Part shown: positions 26,387-34,887 of the stretch, piece after piece | Position numbering within the stretch: position 1 is the stretch's first letter | Layout of the letters: every line of letters begins with the position of its first letter | Assembly (NCBI RefSeq): GCF_014962245.1 | Contig: NZ_CP063144.1 | Span: forward strand, 796,582 to 860,581 | DNA: 64,000 bases | From: Thermosphaera aggregans | Lineage (GTDB): Archaea > Thermoproteota > Thermoprotei_A > Sulfolobales > Desulfurococcaceae | Direction: 5' to 3' | Program-made: the position numbers and the translations under genes | The notes under the pieces: generated by a model | Seen by the model: only the letters and a program-made list of their open reading frames with translations | Databases searched by the model: none | What the model was told of the DNA's origin: nothing

Positions 26387-27547
26387 GTGAGGAGGGAATT
26401 ACTGGTTTTCATAATGCTAGGGCTCGTATCGCTTTTCGCGGACATTACCTATGAGGGAGCGGCATCCATCAGGGGTAGCTACCTGTATTTGATCGGCGCC
26501 ACAGCCTTGATCGCAGGGTTTCTCAGGATTGGGGAGATAATCAACTACTTAACCAGGTTTCTCAGCGGCTTAATAGGAGATTACTATAGGAGCTCGAGGG
26601 TTTTATGGATGCTGGTGATATCAGGCTACGCTATCAACGTGGTGGCCATACCCCTCCTCGCTTTCGCACGAAGGTGGGAGCTGGTTCTCGCCCTAGTCAT
26701 TCTCGAAAGGGTTGGGAAAGGCCTCAGGGCTCCTGCCAGGGATGTTATTCTTTCCGAGATAACGGAAAGCGTTGGGAAAGGCCTGGGATTCGGGATACAT
26801 GAATTCCTTGATCAAATCGGCGCTTTCACAGGTCCTTTGTTAGCTTCGCTAATACTCCTGAATACGGGCGGAGACTACGGGCTTGTGTTTATAGCTCTTG
26901 GTGTGCCAGGACTCGTAGCGGTTGGACTAGTCCTGTCATCAATGATGCTTCATCCCTCTCTGAAAGCATTCTCCTCTCCTCCTAAAAGACTCGGTTTCAA
27001 AGGACTTGGGAAAGCATTCTACATCTACGTAGCCGGGTTGATGCTAATGTCCCTCGGCCTCTTGAGCTGGGATATATTCACCTACACGGTGAAATCAAAC
27101 AATGTTGCAGGCGATGAAATAATACCGCTTTTCTACACCGTAGCGATGCTGGTTGACGGGCTGGTGGCGATTCCGGTAGGGGCATTGTATGATAAAATAG
27201 GTTATGCAAGCATACTCGTAGCACCTATCACACTGGCGGGTTCGGTGTTTTTCCTCCAGCCCAGTATTGAATCCTTATTCATATATGCCGGGATATGGGG
27301 TTTTGTAATGGGGGTTTTCGAAACCAATGTTAGGGTAGCTGTTTCAGACCTTGTAAACCCGTCTCAACGCTCTCTAGGCTACGGTGTTTTCGGACTGTTC
27401 TATGGCTTATCTTTAATGCTAGGAGGTGTTGTGCAGGGCATTGCATACACGATAGGTATGGAGTTCTTGAGAAGCCTTGTCGTGGTATCTGAAGCGATCT
27501 CCGTGATTCTATTGCTTTACTTGATCATTCCTTCGAGGAGAACCTGA
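26387..27547 (+). CDS. Major facilitator superfamily transporter
   Basis: A 386-residue MFS protein with about twelve hydrophobic segments. The first span holds LFADITYEGAASIRGSYL, a pattern seen in a group of archaeal and bacterial MFS carriers of unknown substrate. The loop between spans 2 and 3 has GDYYRSSR, and RVGKGLRAPARDVI follows. GTG 26387 is used as start with GAGGT four bases upstream. No neighbour points to a substrate: lysS is divergent and leuS follows after 49 bases. Confidence 0.85.
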   Translation: MRRELLVFIMLGLVSLFADITYEGAASIRGSYLYLIGATALIAGFLRIGEIINYLTRFLSGLIGDYYRSSRVLWMLVISGYAINVVAIPLLAFARRWELVLALVILERVGKGLRAPARDVILSEITESVGKGLGFGIHEFLDQIGAFTGPLLASLILLNTGGDYGLVFIALGVPGLVAVGLVLSSMMLHPSLKAFSSPPKRLGFKGLGKAFYIYVAGLMLMSLGLLSWDIFTYTVKSNNVAGDEIIPLFYTVAMLVDGLVAIPVGALYDKIGYASILVAPITLAGSVFFLQPSIESLFIYAGIWGFVMGVFETNVRVAVSDLVNPSQRSLGYGVFGLFYGLSLMLGGVVQGIAYTIGMEFLRSLVVVSEAISVILLLYLIIPSRRT

Positions 27548-27596
27548 GATTTTTAATAACTAATTTTAACCATTTTAACAATTTATGTCTACCTAG

Positions 27597-30512
27597 GTGT
27601 TAGTGTTGATTACTCAGGAAAAGAAGGATTTTCTGGAATGGATGCGAAGCGTTGAGGGCAAGTGGCAGAGGAAGTGGAAGGAGGCAGGTGTTTTCGAGCC
27701 CAAGGTTGAAGAGGGAAGGGTTAAATACTTCTTAACCGTTCCCTACCCCTATACTAACGGGCCGCTTCACATAGGGCATGGGAGAACATACACAATCGGG
27801 GACATTATAGCACGGTTCAAAAGGCTGACCGGTCATAATGTCTTGTTCCCAATGGCTTTCCATATAACCGGCACCCCGATCATTGCAATATCCGAGAGAA
27901 TTGCGAAGAAGGATGCGAAAACCCTTGACATGTACAGGTCTTACATATCCTACTACGTTGAGGATCGTGAGAAGATCGAGGAGATTCTGGAATCCTTTAA
28001 AGACCCGTTAAGGCTTGCCACTTTCTTTGCTGAAAAAGTCCAGGCAGACTTTGAAGCACTCGGCTACAGCATTGACTGGCGTAGAAAGTTCCACACGGGC
28101 GAGCCAATCTACAATGCTTTCGTAACATGGCAGTACGAGAGGCTTAGACAGCTGGACGTGGTGGGAAAGGGAGAGCACATCGTCACCTATTGCCTGCTCC
28201 ACAAGCAGCCTGAAGGAGAAGACGATATTCAAGACGCTGACGTGAACCCTGTTGAGGTACTAGAATATACCGCTATCAAGTTTAAGCTTGAAGGAAGCGA
28301 TATATCCCTGCTGGCGTCAACGCTAAGGCCTGAAACACTTCTCGGCGCCACTAACATGTGGGTTAACCCGGAAGCAGACTACGCAATCGTGGAGTTTAAA
28401 GGAGAGAAGTTATTGGTCTCTAAGAAAGCATGGGTGAAGCTGACACACCAGTATGTTGAACCCGATATGAGAGTAGTCGGGGAGTTAAAGGGTGCAGAAT
28501 TAGTAGGCAAAACCGTTGAAACCCCTCTGGGCCAAAAACTCCTGATCCTCCCCGCTAGCTTCGTCGACCCTGATAACGCCACGGGCATTGTTTACTCGGA
28601 GCCCAGTGACGCCCCATACGATTACGTTGCGTTAGTCGAGTTAAAAGCGAATCCACGCGTTCTCGAACCATACGGGATAAATCCAAGGGTGGTTGAGACC
28701 ATAAATCCCGTGAAAATAATAGACGTGCCCGGGGTATCCGATCACCATGCTAAAGTCGTTGTCGAAAAATACGGGATTACAAGCCAGCTTGACGAGAAGC
28801 TCGAGGAAGCCACTAGGGAGGTTTACAAGCAACAGTTCTACAGTGGCAAATTAATTGTCGACGACCCGGATTTCAAAGGGCTCAGCGTGCCTGAAGCACG
28901 GGAGAAGATGAAAGTGAAACTGATCTCGGAAGGGAAAGCACTTGTTTTCTACGAGTTAAACAGGAAAGCATTCTGCAGAGGCGGTGGCGAAATAATTGTT
29001 GCGAAGATCAAGGATCAATGGTTCATAGACTACGGCACACCATGGTGGAAGGACAGGACGAGAAAGCTGATAAATGAGAAGCTTGAAATAATACCGTCCA
29101 AGTATAAGAAAGCTTTCCAGGATGTTCTGGAATGGGTTGAAAAAAGACCTTGTGCAAGAAAGAGAGGGCTTGGCACGAAACTGCCATGGGAGCCAGAGTG
29201 GATTATTGAAAGTCTCAGCGACTCCACTATTTACATGGCATTCTACACTATTGTCCACAAAATAAGAGAGTACAACATCCCGCCTGAGAAGTTGACCCCT
29301 GAATTATTCAACTATGTCTTTCTTGGAGAGGGAAGTGCCGTGGAGGTAAGTGAGAAGACAGGCATCCCTGTTAAGGTCGTGGATGAGATGAGGAACGAGT
29401 TTAACTATTGGTACCCGGTTGATCACAGGCATACGGGTATACCCCACATAAGCAATCACTTAACCTTCTACCTCTTCCACCACACCGCAATATTTCCTGA
29501 GGACAAGTGGCCGCGCATAATTTCTTTGAACGAGACCGTGATAAGGGAAGGCGCCAAGATGTCTAAGAGTAAGGGGAATGTGATACCGTTAAGAGACATT
29601 GCGAAAATATACTCAGCAGACCTGTTCAGATTCTACATCGCGAGCGCCGCCAGCCTTGAGAGCGTCTTGGACTGGAGGGAGAAGGAGATAGAGCTGGTTT
29701 TAGACGGGCTCTACAGGTTCACCAACATCATGATGCAATCAAGAAACGTCAATGGAGAGTTGCCCAGCGACTACTATGGGAGATGGTTTGCAAGCAAGTT
29801 CAGAAGGATAATCTCGGATGCGAAGAAATCAATGGAAGCTTTGGAAATAAGGGATTATGTTCAGACTACCTTCTACCAAGTAATGAACCTTCTCGAGCAA
29901 TACAGGGATCTTGTTGGAGAGGATTATTTGAAAGCAGTGAAATACGTGTCAAAAGATTGGTTGATAATGCTAAACCCTGTAATCCCTCACTTAACGGAGG
30001 AGTTGAATGAACTGTTAGGAGGTAGCGAATTCCTCAGCACATCTGAATGGCCAAGAAGTGACAAGTATCCGGAAGATGAGGAGTCCGAGATACTTGTGGA
30101 CTCTCTCTTCTCACTGGTAGAGGATGTTAGGAAGATCCTGGAAGTTTTGAAGAAGCCCGCGTCCAGGGCAGTGTTCATTGTGGCTCCCGAGTGGAAGAGG
30201 GAGGCGCTGAGGCTATATCGTGAGAAAAAAGGAATCAAAACCATCATTGAGGAGTTGAAGAGCAAGTATAACTTAAGGGGTCGGGAACTGGAGATTGTTG
30301 AAGTAGTTCAGATGTTCAACAAGAATCCAAGCGAAGAAGTGTTTAAGACATCTAGTAAAAAAGAGTATGAGGTATTGGAATACTCTGTGAAGTTTCTCGA
30401 GAAGAAAACCGGGTTGAAAATCGAAATACTCTGGGAAGATGAGGCAAGGGCGAGGGGGATTCCACGGAGCGAGAAAGCCCAGCCTTTAAAGCCGGCGATA
30501 TACGTAGATTAA
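27597..30512 (+). CDS. leuS: Leucyl-tRNA synthetase, archaeal type
   Basis: A 971-residue class I synthetase of the archaeal/eukaryotic LeuRS branch. HIGH is PYPYTNGPLHIGHGRTYT near residues 50-67; KMSKS is EGAKMSKSKGNVIP near 655. LPWEPEWIIESLSDSTIYMAFYTI and the long insertion for editing between them fit LeuRS. It charges tRNA-Leu. The start is uncertain: GTG 27597, GTG 27603 or TTG 27606 are all in frame with no strong ribosome site. It is followed after 39 bases by the SufB/D-like gene with its own strong ribosome site. Confidence 0.96.
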   Translation: MLVLITQEKKDFLEWMRSVEGKWQRKWKEAGVFEPKVEEGRVKYFLTVPYPYTNGPLHIGHGRTYTIGDIIARFKRLTGHNVLFPMAFHITGTPIIAISERIAKKDAKTLDMYRSYISYYVEDREKIEEILESFKDPLRLATFFAEKVQADFEALGYSIDWRRKFHTGEPIYNAFVTWQYERLRQLDVVGKGEHIVTYCLLHKQPEGEDDIQDADVNPVEVLEYTAIKFKLEGSDISLLASTLRPETLLGATNMWVNPEADYAIVEFKGEKLLVSKKAWVKLTHQYVEPDMRVVGELKGAELVGKTVETPLGQKLLILPASFVDPDNATGIVYSEPSDAPYDYVALVELKANPRVLEPYGINPRVVETINPVKIIDVPGVSDHHAKVVVEKYGITSQLDEKLEEATREVYKQQFYSGKLIVDDPDFKGLSVPEAREKMKVKLISEGKALVFYELNRKAFCRGGGEIIVAKIKDQWFIDYGTPWWKDRTRKLINEKLEIIPSKYKKAFQDVLEWVEKRPCARKRGLGTKLPWEPEWIIESLSDSTIYMAFYTIVHKIREYNIPPEKLTPELFNYVFLGEGSAVEVSEKTGIPVKVVDEMRNEFNYWYPVDHRHTGIPHISNHLTFYLFHHTAIFPEDKWPRIISLNETVIREGAKMSKSKGNVIPLRDIAKIYSADLFRFYIASAASLESVLDWREKEIELVLDGLYRFTNIMMQSRNVNGELPSDYYGRWFASKFRRIISDAKKSMEALEIRDYVQTTFYQVMNLLEQYRDLVGEDYLKAVKYVSKDWLIMLNPVIPHLTEELNELLGGSEFLSTSEWPRSDKYPEDEESEILVDSLFSLVEDVRKILEVLKKPASRAVFIVAPEWKREALRLYREKKGIKTIIEELKSKYNLRGRELEIVEVVQMFNKNPSEEVFKTSSKKEYEVLEYSVKFLEKKTGLKIEILWEDEARARGIPRSEKAQPLKPAIYVD

Positions 30513-30540
30513 CCTGACCTGTTTTTAAAATATTATTTAA

Positions 30541-30545
30541 GGAGG
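30541..30545 (+). promoter_or_regulatory. Ribosome-binding site fixing a TTG start
   Basis: GGAGG, six bases before TTG 30552, identifies TTG as the start of the SufB/SufD-like gene. Confidence 0.75.
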
Positions 30546-30551
30546 ATCGGT

Positions 30552-31634
30552 TTGCCTAACACGGAAAACATGGATAAGGTTATAGCTAAGACGGGATTGC
30601 CTTTTCCTTCGGAAGTATCCAGTATTGTGTTAAACGAAAAGCTATTCGTGAGGTCGTATATTAAGACTCTTTCAGGCAAGGGTATTGTATTCGAGGATGT
30701 TAGGGCAGCTTTTAATAACAAGGAATATGCGGAGAAGATCGCTGTCATTTTGAAGAAGAATGGGTTGAAGAAGGACGTGCTTGAGCAGCATGGGTTAACA
30801 GGGCTTTTTGTCAGTGTTCCATCCGGGTTAAAGCTGGAGGCCCCGCTTTACTATTGTTTCATATTGGAATCCCCTGGGTTCTATCAGAAAATTTTGAATA
30901 TTATTCAAATAGAGGATGGTGCTCAGGTTACCTTAGCTAAGGGATGCGCGGCGATTCCCGAGGAGGGAGCGCACTCGGCTCTGACGCTGATAGATATCGG
31001 CAGGGATTGTGACGTAACCAGTATAATGGTTCACAACTGGAGGTCTAAAGTAAAAGTAGGGGCGAAGACTAGTGTTAAGGTTGGGCGGGGATCAGTTTTC
31101 AGGGAGTATTATGTTAAGCTTACACCTGTAGACTCGATAACACTGACTAGCGAGGTTGACGCTTACGAGAAATCAAGGGTTGAGATCTATTCTTCAACCA
31201 TAGGGCATAGGAAATCCCGCGTGCTCCACAATACTCGTGTGAGGTTGAGAGGAAGCGGTTCCTCTGCGATAGTTAACGTGAGGAGCGTTGCTCATGATCA
31301 ATCATTCATGAAGCACGACATTGTGTTGGAAGCATTATCTGGGGAGACAAAAGGGCATGTTGAGTGCACTGGTTTACTACTGGGTGACGCAGTGTTTGAA
31401 ACAACGCCTTCGTTGAAATCTGCTTCAATGGATTCTGAATTAACTCATGAGGCAAGCCTTGGCAAGATAAAGAGCGACGAGGTTTTCTATCTGATGACGA
31501 GGGGATTGAGCGAGGAGGAGGCTACGAGGTTGATAGTTGTTGGATTTCTCTCACAGGTTTATGAGAAGTTGCCTAGGCAGCTTAAGGAGTACTTGTTATC
31601 AATAACGAGAATGTTTGTTTCCAAGACTCTTTAA
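30552..31634 (+). CDS. SufB/SufD-family iron-sulfur assembly protein
   Basis: A 360-residue member of the SufB/SufD scaffold family. The core beta-helix is recognisable from about residue 120 to 310 (IIQIEDGAQVTLAKGC, ALTLIDIGRDCDVTSIMVHNW, RSVAHDQSFMKHDIVLEAL). The C-terminal helical bundle contains THEASLGKIKSDEVFYLMTRGLSEEEA, the most conserved Suf stretch. It has lost the long N-terminal half of bacterial SufB and is closer to short archaeal forms. Cysteines near 133 and 280 could hold a cluster. The partner ATPase SufC is not in the window. TTG start is supported by GGAGG six bases upstream. Confidence 0.85.
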   Translation: MPNTENMDKVIAKTGLPFPSEVSSIVLNEKLFVRSYIKTLSGKGIVFEDVRAAFNNKEYAEKIAVILKKNGLKKDVLEQHGLTGLFVSVPSGLKLEAPLYYCFILESPGFYQKILNIIQIEDGAQVTLAKGCAAIPEEGAHSALTLIDIGRDCDVTSIMVHNWRSKVKVGAKTSVKVGRGSVFREYYVKLTPVDSITLTSEVDAYEKSRVEIYSSTIGHRKSRVLHNTRVRLRGSGSSAIVNVRSVAHDQSFMKHDIVLEALSGETKGHVECTGLLLGDAVFETTPSLKSASMDSELTHEASLGKIKSDEVFYLMTRGLSEEEATRLIVVGFLSQVYEKLPRQLKEYLLSITRMFVSKTL

Positions 31635-31679
31635 AATCCTACTCCTCATTAATTTTAATCTGAAAGGGGGATTGTTTAA

Positions 31680-33005
31680 ATGCGAACGATTCTTCTGAGA
31701 AATATTAAAATCCCTGTCGGCAACGAGTTGGTAGAGGGCTCCATTCTCGTGGAGGACGGTGTTATCAAAGCTATTTCTAAAAAGACTTTTGAAGCGGATG
31801 AAGTCGTAGAGGGGAGTGGATTAACCGCTGTGCCTGGAGGAATAGATGTTCACGCACATGTTTACGACCCGGAGAACCCTGAGCACGAGGATTGGCGTTC
31901 AGGTAGCCTTGCGGCCGCCTACGGGGGGATCACGACCCTGATTGATATGCCTCTAAGAGTATTTGTTGATAAACCCCAGGTTGCCCTAGAGAAAATCCAG
32001 GCAGCGAGAAGGGATTCCTACGTTAACTTCGGGTTGACCGGTGGATTCCTCAACGAGCAGAACTACGGTGCTATTGAAGAATTGGTGAGACTCGGTGTTA
32101 AAACGTTCAAAATTTTTACATGCAGGCCTTTCCAAGCATCTGAGAAAGGATTGGCCAGGATTTTTGAAAAGGCAGCAGAGAAAGATGTAGTGGTAATAGC
32201 GCATGCTGAGGATGAGGGGCTTCTCGAATTGCTCGAGAGCAAGTACAGGGTGATGAATGATGTGTTGTCTTATCATTCAAGCAGGAGCCCCGGGGCTGAG
32301 GCGGCAGCAATCTTTAAGCTCGGGTATTACTCGTTGGAGACAGGGGCTCGTCTTCACATAGCACACTTATCGAGTAAAGAAGGAGTGGAAGCGTTGGCTT
32401 TCCTGAAAAGCAGGAATCTTAAAATAACGGCCGAGACTTGCCCGCACTACTTGTTTTTCACAAGGGAGGATAGTAAGGTGCATGGTACATTTCTCAAAAT
32501 GGCGCCCACGCTCAAGACGAGTATTGATCGTGAGGCTTTGTGGAGCGCGCTTGAGAAAGGTATTGTGGAAGTATACGCAAGTGATAACGCACCCTCCCCC
32601 AGGAGTCTTAAAGAGAGAGACGTTTGGTCTGCCTGGGGAGGAATCCCTAATTTAGAAATAATGGGGCCCTTCTTGTTCACACATGGGGTTTTGAAGAACA
32701 AGATAAGCCTGCAAACCTACATCAGCGTCTTCGCCAGAAACCCGGCTAAGCTGCTAGGGCTTTACCCTCTCCTCGGTGAAATCTCGGTCGGAAGTCTCGC
32801 CGACATCGTCGTCTTAAACACTAGGGAGCCGAGGCTTATCTCTTGGAAAACACATCATCACAAGGTTGACTGGACGCCTTGGGAGGGTTTAAGCTTTTAT
32901 GGTCACCCATACCATGTCATGGTTCACGGCGAGTTGATTATTGAGAGGGGAGAGATTGTTGGAAAGCCTGGGACAGGTATATATGTTGGAGAACTGGGGA
33001 GGTAG
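31680..33005 (+). CDS. Dihydroorotase-family amidohydrolase
   Basis: A 441-residue cyclic amidohydrolase. Metal-binding positions are visible: H-A-H in GGIDVHAHVYDP near residue 60, the probable carbamylated lysine in TFKIF near 145, H in VVIAHAED, H in LHIAHLSS, and D in YASDNAPSP near 303. These match dihydroorotase, dihydropyrimidinase and allantoinase. Dihydroorotase in pyrimidine synthesis is the default call for archaea, but DVHAHVYDPENPEHEDW also resembles allantoinase. No other pyr genes are adjacent. A GGGGG run lies about ten bases upstream of the ATG; the next gene starts seven bases downstream. Confidence 0.82.
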   Translation: MRTILLRNIKIPVGNELVEGSILVEDGVIKAISKKTFEADEVVEGSGLTAVPGGIDVHAHVYDPENPEHEDWRSGSLAAAYGGITTLIDMPLRVFVDKPQVALEKIQAARRDSYVNFGLTGGFLNEQNYGAIEELVRLGVKTFKIFTCRPFQASEKGLARIFEKAAEKDVVVIAHAEDEGLLELLESKYRVMNDVLSYHSSRSPGAEAAAIFKLGYYSLETGARLHIAHLSSKEGVEALAFLKSRNLKITAETCPHYLFFTREDSKVHGTFLKMAPTLKTSIDREALWSALEKGIVEVYASDNAPSPRSLKERDVWSAWGGIPNLEIMGPFLFTHGVLKNKISLQTYISVFARNPAKLLGLYPLLGEISVGSLADIVVLNTREPRLISWKTHHHKVDWTPWEGLSFYGHPYHVMVHGELIIERGEIVGKPGTGIYVGELGR

Positions 33006-33012
33006 GGGATAA

Positions 33013-33627
33013 ATGCCTGATCCCTTGATAATATTCATATCATACTTCACCCAGCTACTAGCTATAATGAATCCTTTCTCAGCAATACCAAGCTTTATCT
33101 CGCTAACGGAAGGATTGTCTCACCGTGATAGAGTGGGCATTGTCAGGAAGGCTTATCTAGCAGGGCTGTTCATCCTGGTAACGTTTACCTTAGTAGGCAA
33201 GTACCTTCTCGACGCTTTTGATGTTTCAATACCCGGCTTAAGAGTGGGAGGAGGTATCATACTGTTAACAATAGCCCTGGACATGCTTGGAGAAATGCCT
33301 AGGACGAAGCAGGTTAACCCAGGCGATATAGCAGTTGTCCCTATCGCAACTCCTCTCATTATAGGCCCCGGTACAATAACAACAGTGCTCCTGCTCACTT
33401 CAAGCGATCCATCATTCTTCAACATTATGATGGTGTTCATTTCAGGCATTGTTGCATGCACGGTGACTTTTGCGATACTCATGGTTAGCGACAAGCTGGT
33501 CGCCTACCTGAAAGTCTCAACAGTTAGGGCCATAGGCAGGTTCATGGCGCTCATTATCGCAGGAGTTGCGGTGGAAATGATAGCTAAGGGTGTTTACCAG
33601 TATTACGTCCAGTTTTTTATGGAGTAA
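33013..33627 (+). CDS. MarC-family integral membrane protein
   Basis: A 204-residue membrane protein of the MarC (UPF0056) family with six hydrophobic segments. The family marker AIMNPFSAIPSFISLTEGL is near residues 17-35, and the second repeat has PIATPLIIGPGTITTVLLL near 112-130. Function is not established; the old link with multiple antibiotic resistance has been withdrawn for E. coli. Its stop abuts the convergent CDF-like gene with no base between them. It is probably co-transcribed with the amidohydrolase. Confidence 0.88.
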   Translation: MPDPLIIFISYFTQLLAIMNPFSAIPSFISLTEGLSHRDRVGIVRKAYLAGLFILVTFTLVGKYLLDAFDVSIPGLRVGGGIILLTIALDMLGEMPRTKQVNPGDIAVVPIATPLIIGPGTITTVLLLTSSDPSFFNIMMVFISGIVACTVTFAILMVSDKLVAYLKVSTVRAIGRFMALIIAGVAVEMIAKGVYQYYVQFFME

Positions 33628-34422
33628 CTATTCCTTCATTTCCACGCAAACGTCTACTCCGTACTGTGTTTTTAAGGTTTTCTTAAGTTTTGAAACCTTC
33701 TCCACCATATCCTTACCTCCTTTAACAAGGATGTCACCGTGGAATTTTGTGTGAGAAAGCCTTCTAAGCCTAATAGCCTCTATCTTCAACCCGAGGTCTT
33801 CAGCTTCCTTCACAACCTCCTCATATATGTTCAAAGGAGGTGCTGTGTCAACCATTATTTCCACGAGACCTTTACCGTTGTTTAATAGTTCGTAAAATAT
33901 GAACCCGGTGAGCAACAAGGCTCCTGAGAAATCGATTAGGTATGAGTAGAGAGCACCTCCGATGGTTGCAACAATCCCGACACTTGATTCAATGAACTCG
34001 CTCGCGGTGAACTCACCGTACACTCGTAGCGATGAAGACATTTTTCTCGAAAGCAGTACAGGGGGCAGGTAGGCTATGATTGATGCCACAGCCAGGTAGA
34101 AAGCCTCTATCCCTACACTGTAATCTCTAAGGGAGGATAGCCTGGCTACCGACACTCCTGCTGCGAAAGAATACGCAAGCATTGTCACCAACACTCCTAC
34201 ATACTCGAATCGTTCATGCCCGAAATGGTGGTCTGAGTCTGCCGGCATCATGGTTGCACGCTTAAAGTATAGCACAACGAAGAGCGCTAGGAGATTCGCG
34301 AAACTTGTTAAAGCATCAACGAATAAGGTGTTGCTACCGAAGAACAAGCCTCCAATTATTTTGAGCAAGCCTCCTGCAATACTTCCAAGCACGATAAGCA
34401 CTACATCCCTGTTCATTAACAC
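33628..34422 (-). CDS. Cation diffusion facilitator-like membrane protein with an altered metal site
   Basis: A 264-residue CDF-family protein. It has about six membrane helices, a typical SDHHFGHERFEYVG loop after helix 2 (residues 62-75), and a C-terminal cytosolic domain of some 75 residues. The intramembrane metal site looks changed. Helix 2 reads FVDALTSFANL where active transporters carry His/Asp-x3-Asp, so the two expected ligands appear as Thr and Asn. Helix 5 (ASEFIESSVGIV) lacks the usual His-x3-Asp. It may transport a different ion, use Glu/Ser ligands, or be non-transporting. The alignment is by eye. It faces the ferredoxin gene. Confidence 0.78.
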   Translation of the reverse strand: MLMNRDVVLIVLGSIAGGLLKIIGGLFFGSNTLFVDALTSFANLLALFVVLYFKRATMMPADSDHHFGHERFEYVGVLVTMLAYSFAAGVSVARLSSLRDYSVGIEAFYLAVASIIAYLPPVLLSRKMSSSLRVYGEFTASEFIESSVGIVATIGGALYSYLIDFSGALLLTGFIFYELLNNGKGLVEIMVDTAPPLNIYEEVVKEAEDLGLKIEAIRLRRLSHTKFHGDILVKGGKDMVEKVSKLKKTLKTQYGVDVCVEMKE

Positions 34423-34499
34423 CCACCTTGAAAGAATTAAGTATTGGTTAGAAATAAATTAAGTAATCGGTGATGAAGAACCCTGGGATAAAGATGATC

Positions 34500-34530
34500 A
34501 GTGATTAAGTCCCGCATAGCTGAAATCACT
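34500..34530. promoter_or_regulatory. Inverted repeat upstream of the ferredoxin promoter
   Basis: AGTGATT at 34500-34506 and AATCACT at 34524-34530 form a perfect seven-base inverted repeat with a 17-base spacer. It lies between the divergent CDF-like and ferredoxin genes, about 28 bases before the ferredoxin TATA run. A regulator site is possible. Confidence 0.35.
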
Positions 34531-34557
34531 TAAAACTATACTTCTGTCAACGTTACG

Positions 34558-34567
34558 TTTTTATTTT
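34558..34567 (+). promoter_or_regulatory. TATA-like element of the ferredoxin gene
   Basis: TTTTTATTTT centred about 38 bases before ATG 34600 predicts transcription starting around 34588, leaving a short leader that includes GGTG just before the ATG. Confidence 0.45.
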
Positions 34568-34599
34568 ACCTTGAAATCATTCTAAATTGTGGTGAAAAC

Positions 34600-34839
34600 A
34601 TGGTCCAATACAGGGTGAAGATAGAGCCTCGTGAAAACTGTATCTCAGACATGGTGTGCGTGTCAATATGTCCAGACGTGTTTGAGATGAATCCTGACGA
34701 TAACAAATCTCAAATTGTTGAGAAGTACAGGGAGGGCGGCAACATAGCTGTTGGAGTTATCCCTGAGGAATTAGCTACCTGCGCCCAGGACGCGGCTAAC
34801 GCGTGCCCTGTCCAAATCATTTTGCTGGAGAAGATTTAG
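34600..34839 (+). CDS. Ferredoxin, single 4Fe-4S cluster with Asp ligand (Pyrococcus type)
   Basis: A 79-residue ferredoxin. The cluster motif is C-I-S-D-M-V-C-V-S-I-C-P, that is CxxDxxCxxxCP, with aspartate at the second ligand as in Pyrococcus furiosus ferredoxin. The remote ligand and structural cysteines are in TCAQDAANACPVQII. Such ferredoxins are the main electron carriers of sugar- and peptide-fermenting hyperthermophilic archaea, accepting electrons from glyceraldehyde-3-phosphate and 2-oxoacid oxidoreductases. It is a single-gene unit with its own TATA-like element and a T-run after the stop. It may also donate electrons to the DmrX-like protein of the pterin operon. Confidence 0.95.
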   Translation: MVQYRVKIEPRENCISDMVCVSICPDVFEMNPDDNKSQIVEKYREGGNIAVGVIPEELATCAQDAANACPVQIILLEKI

Positions 34840-34846
34840 TTTTTTT
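34840..34846 (+). terminator. U-tract terminator of the ferredoxin gene
   Basis: Seven consecutive T bases directly follow the TAG stop, as expected for hairpin-free archaeal termination. Confidence 0.55.
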
Positions 34847-34887
34847 ATTTAAACACCTTACATCTTTAAATTGCTATGGTGTTTTAA

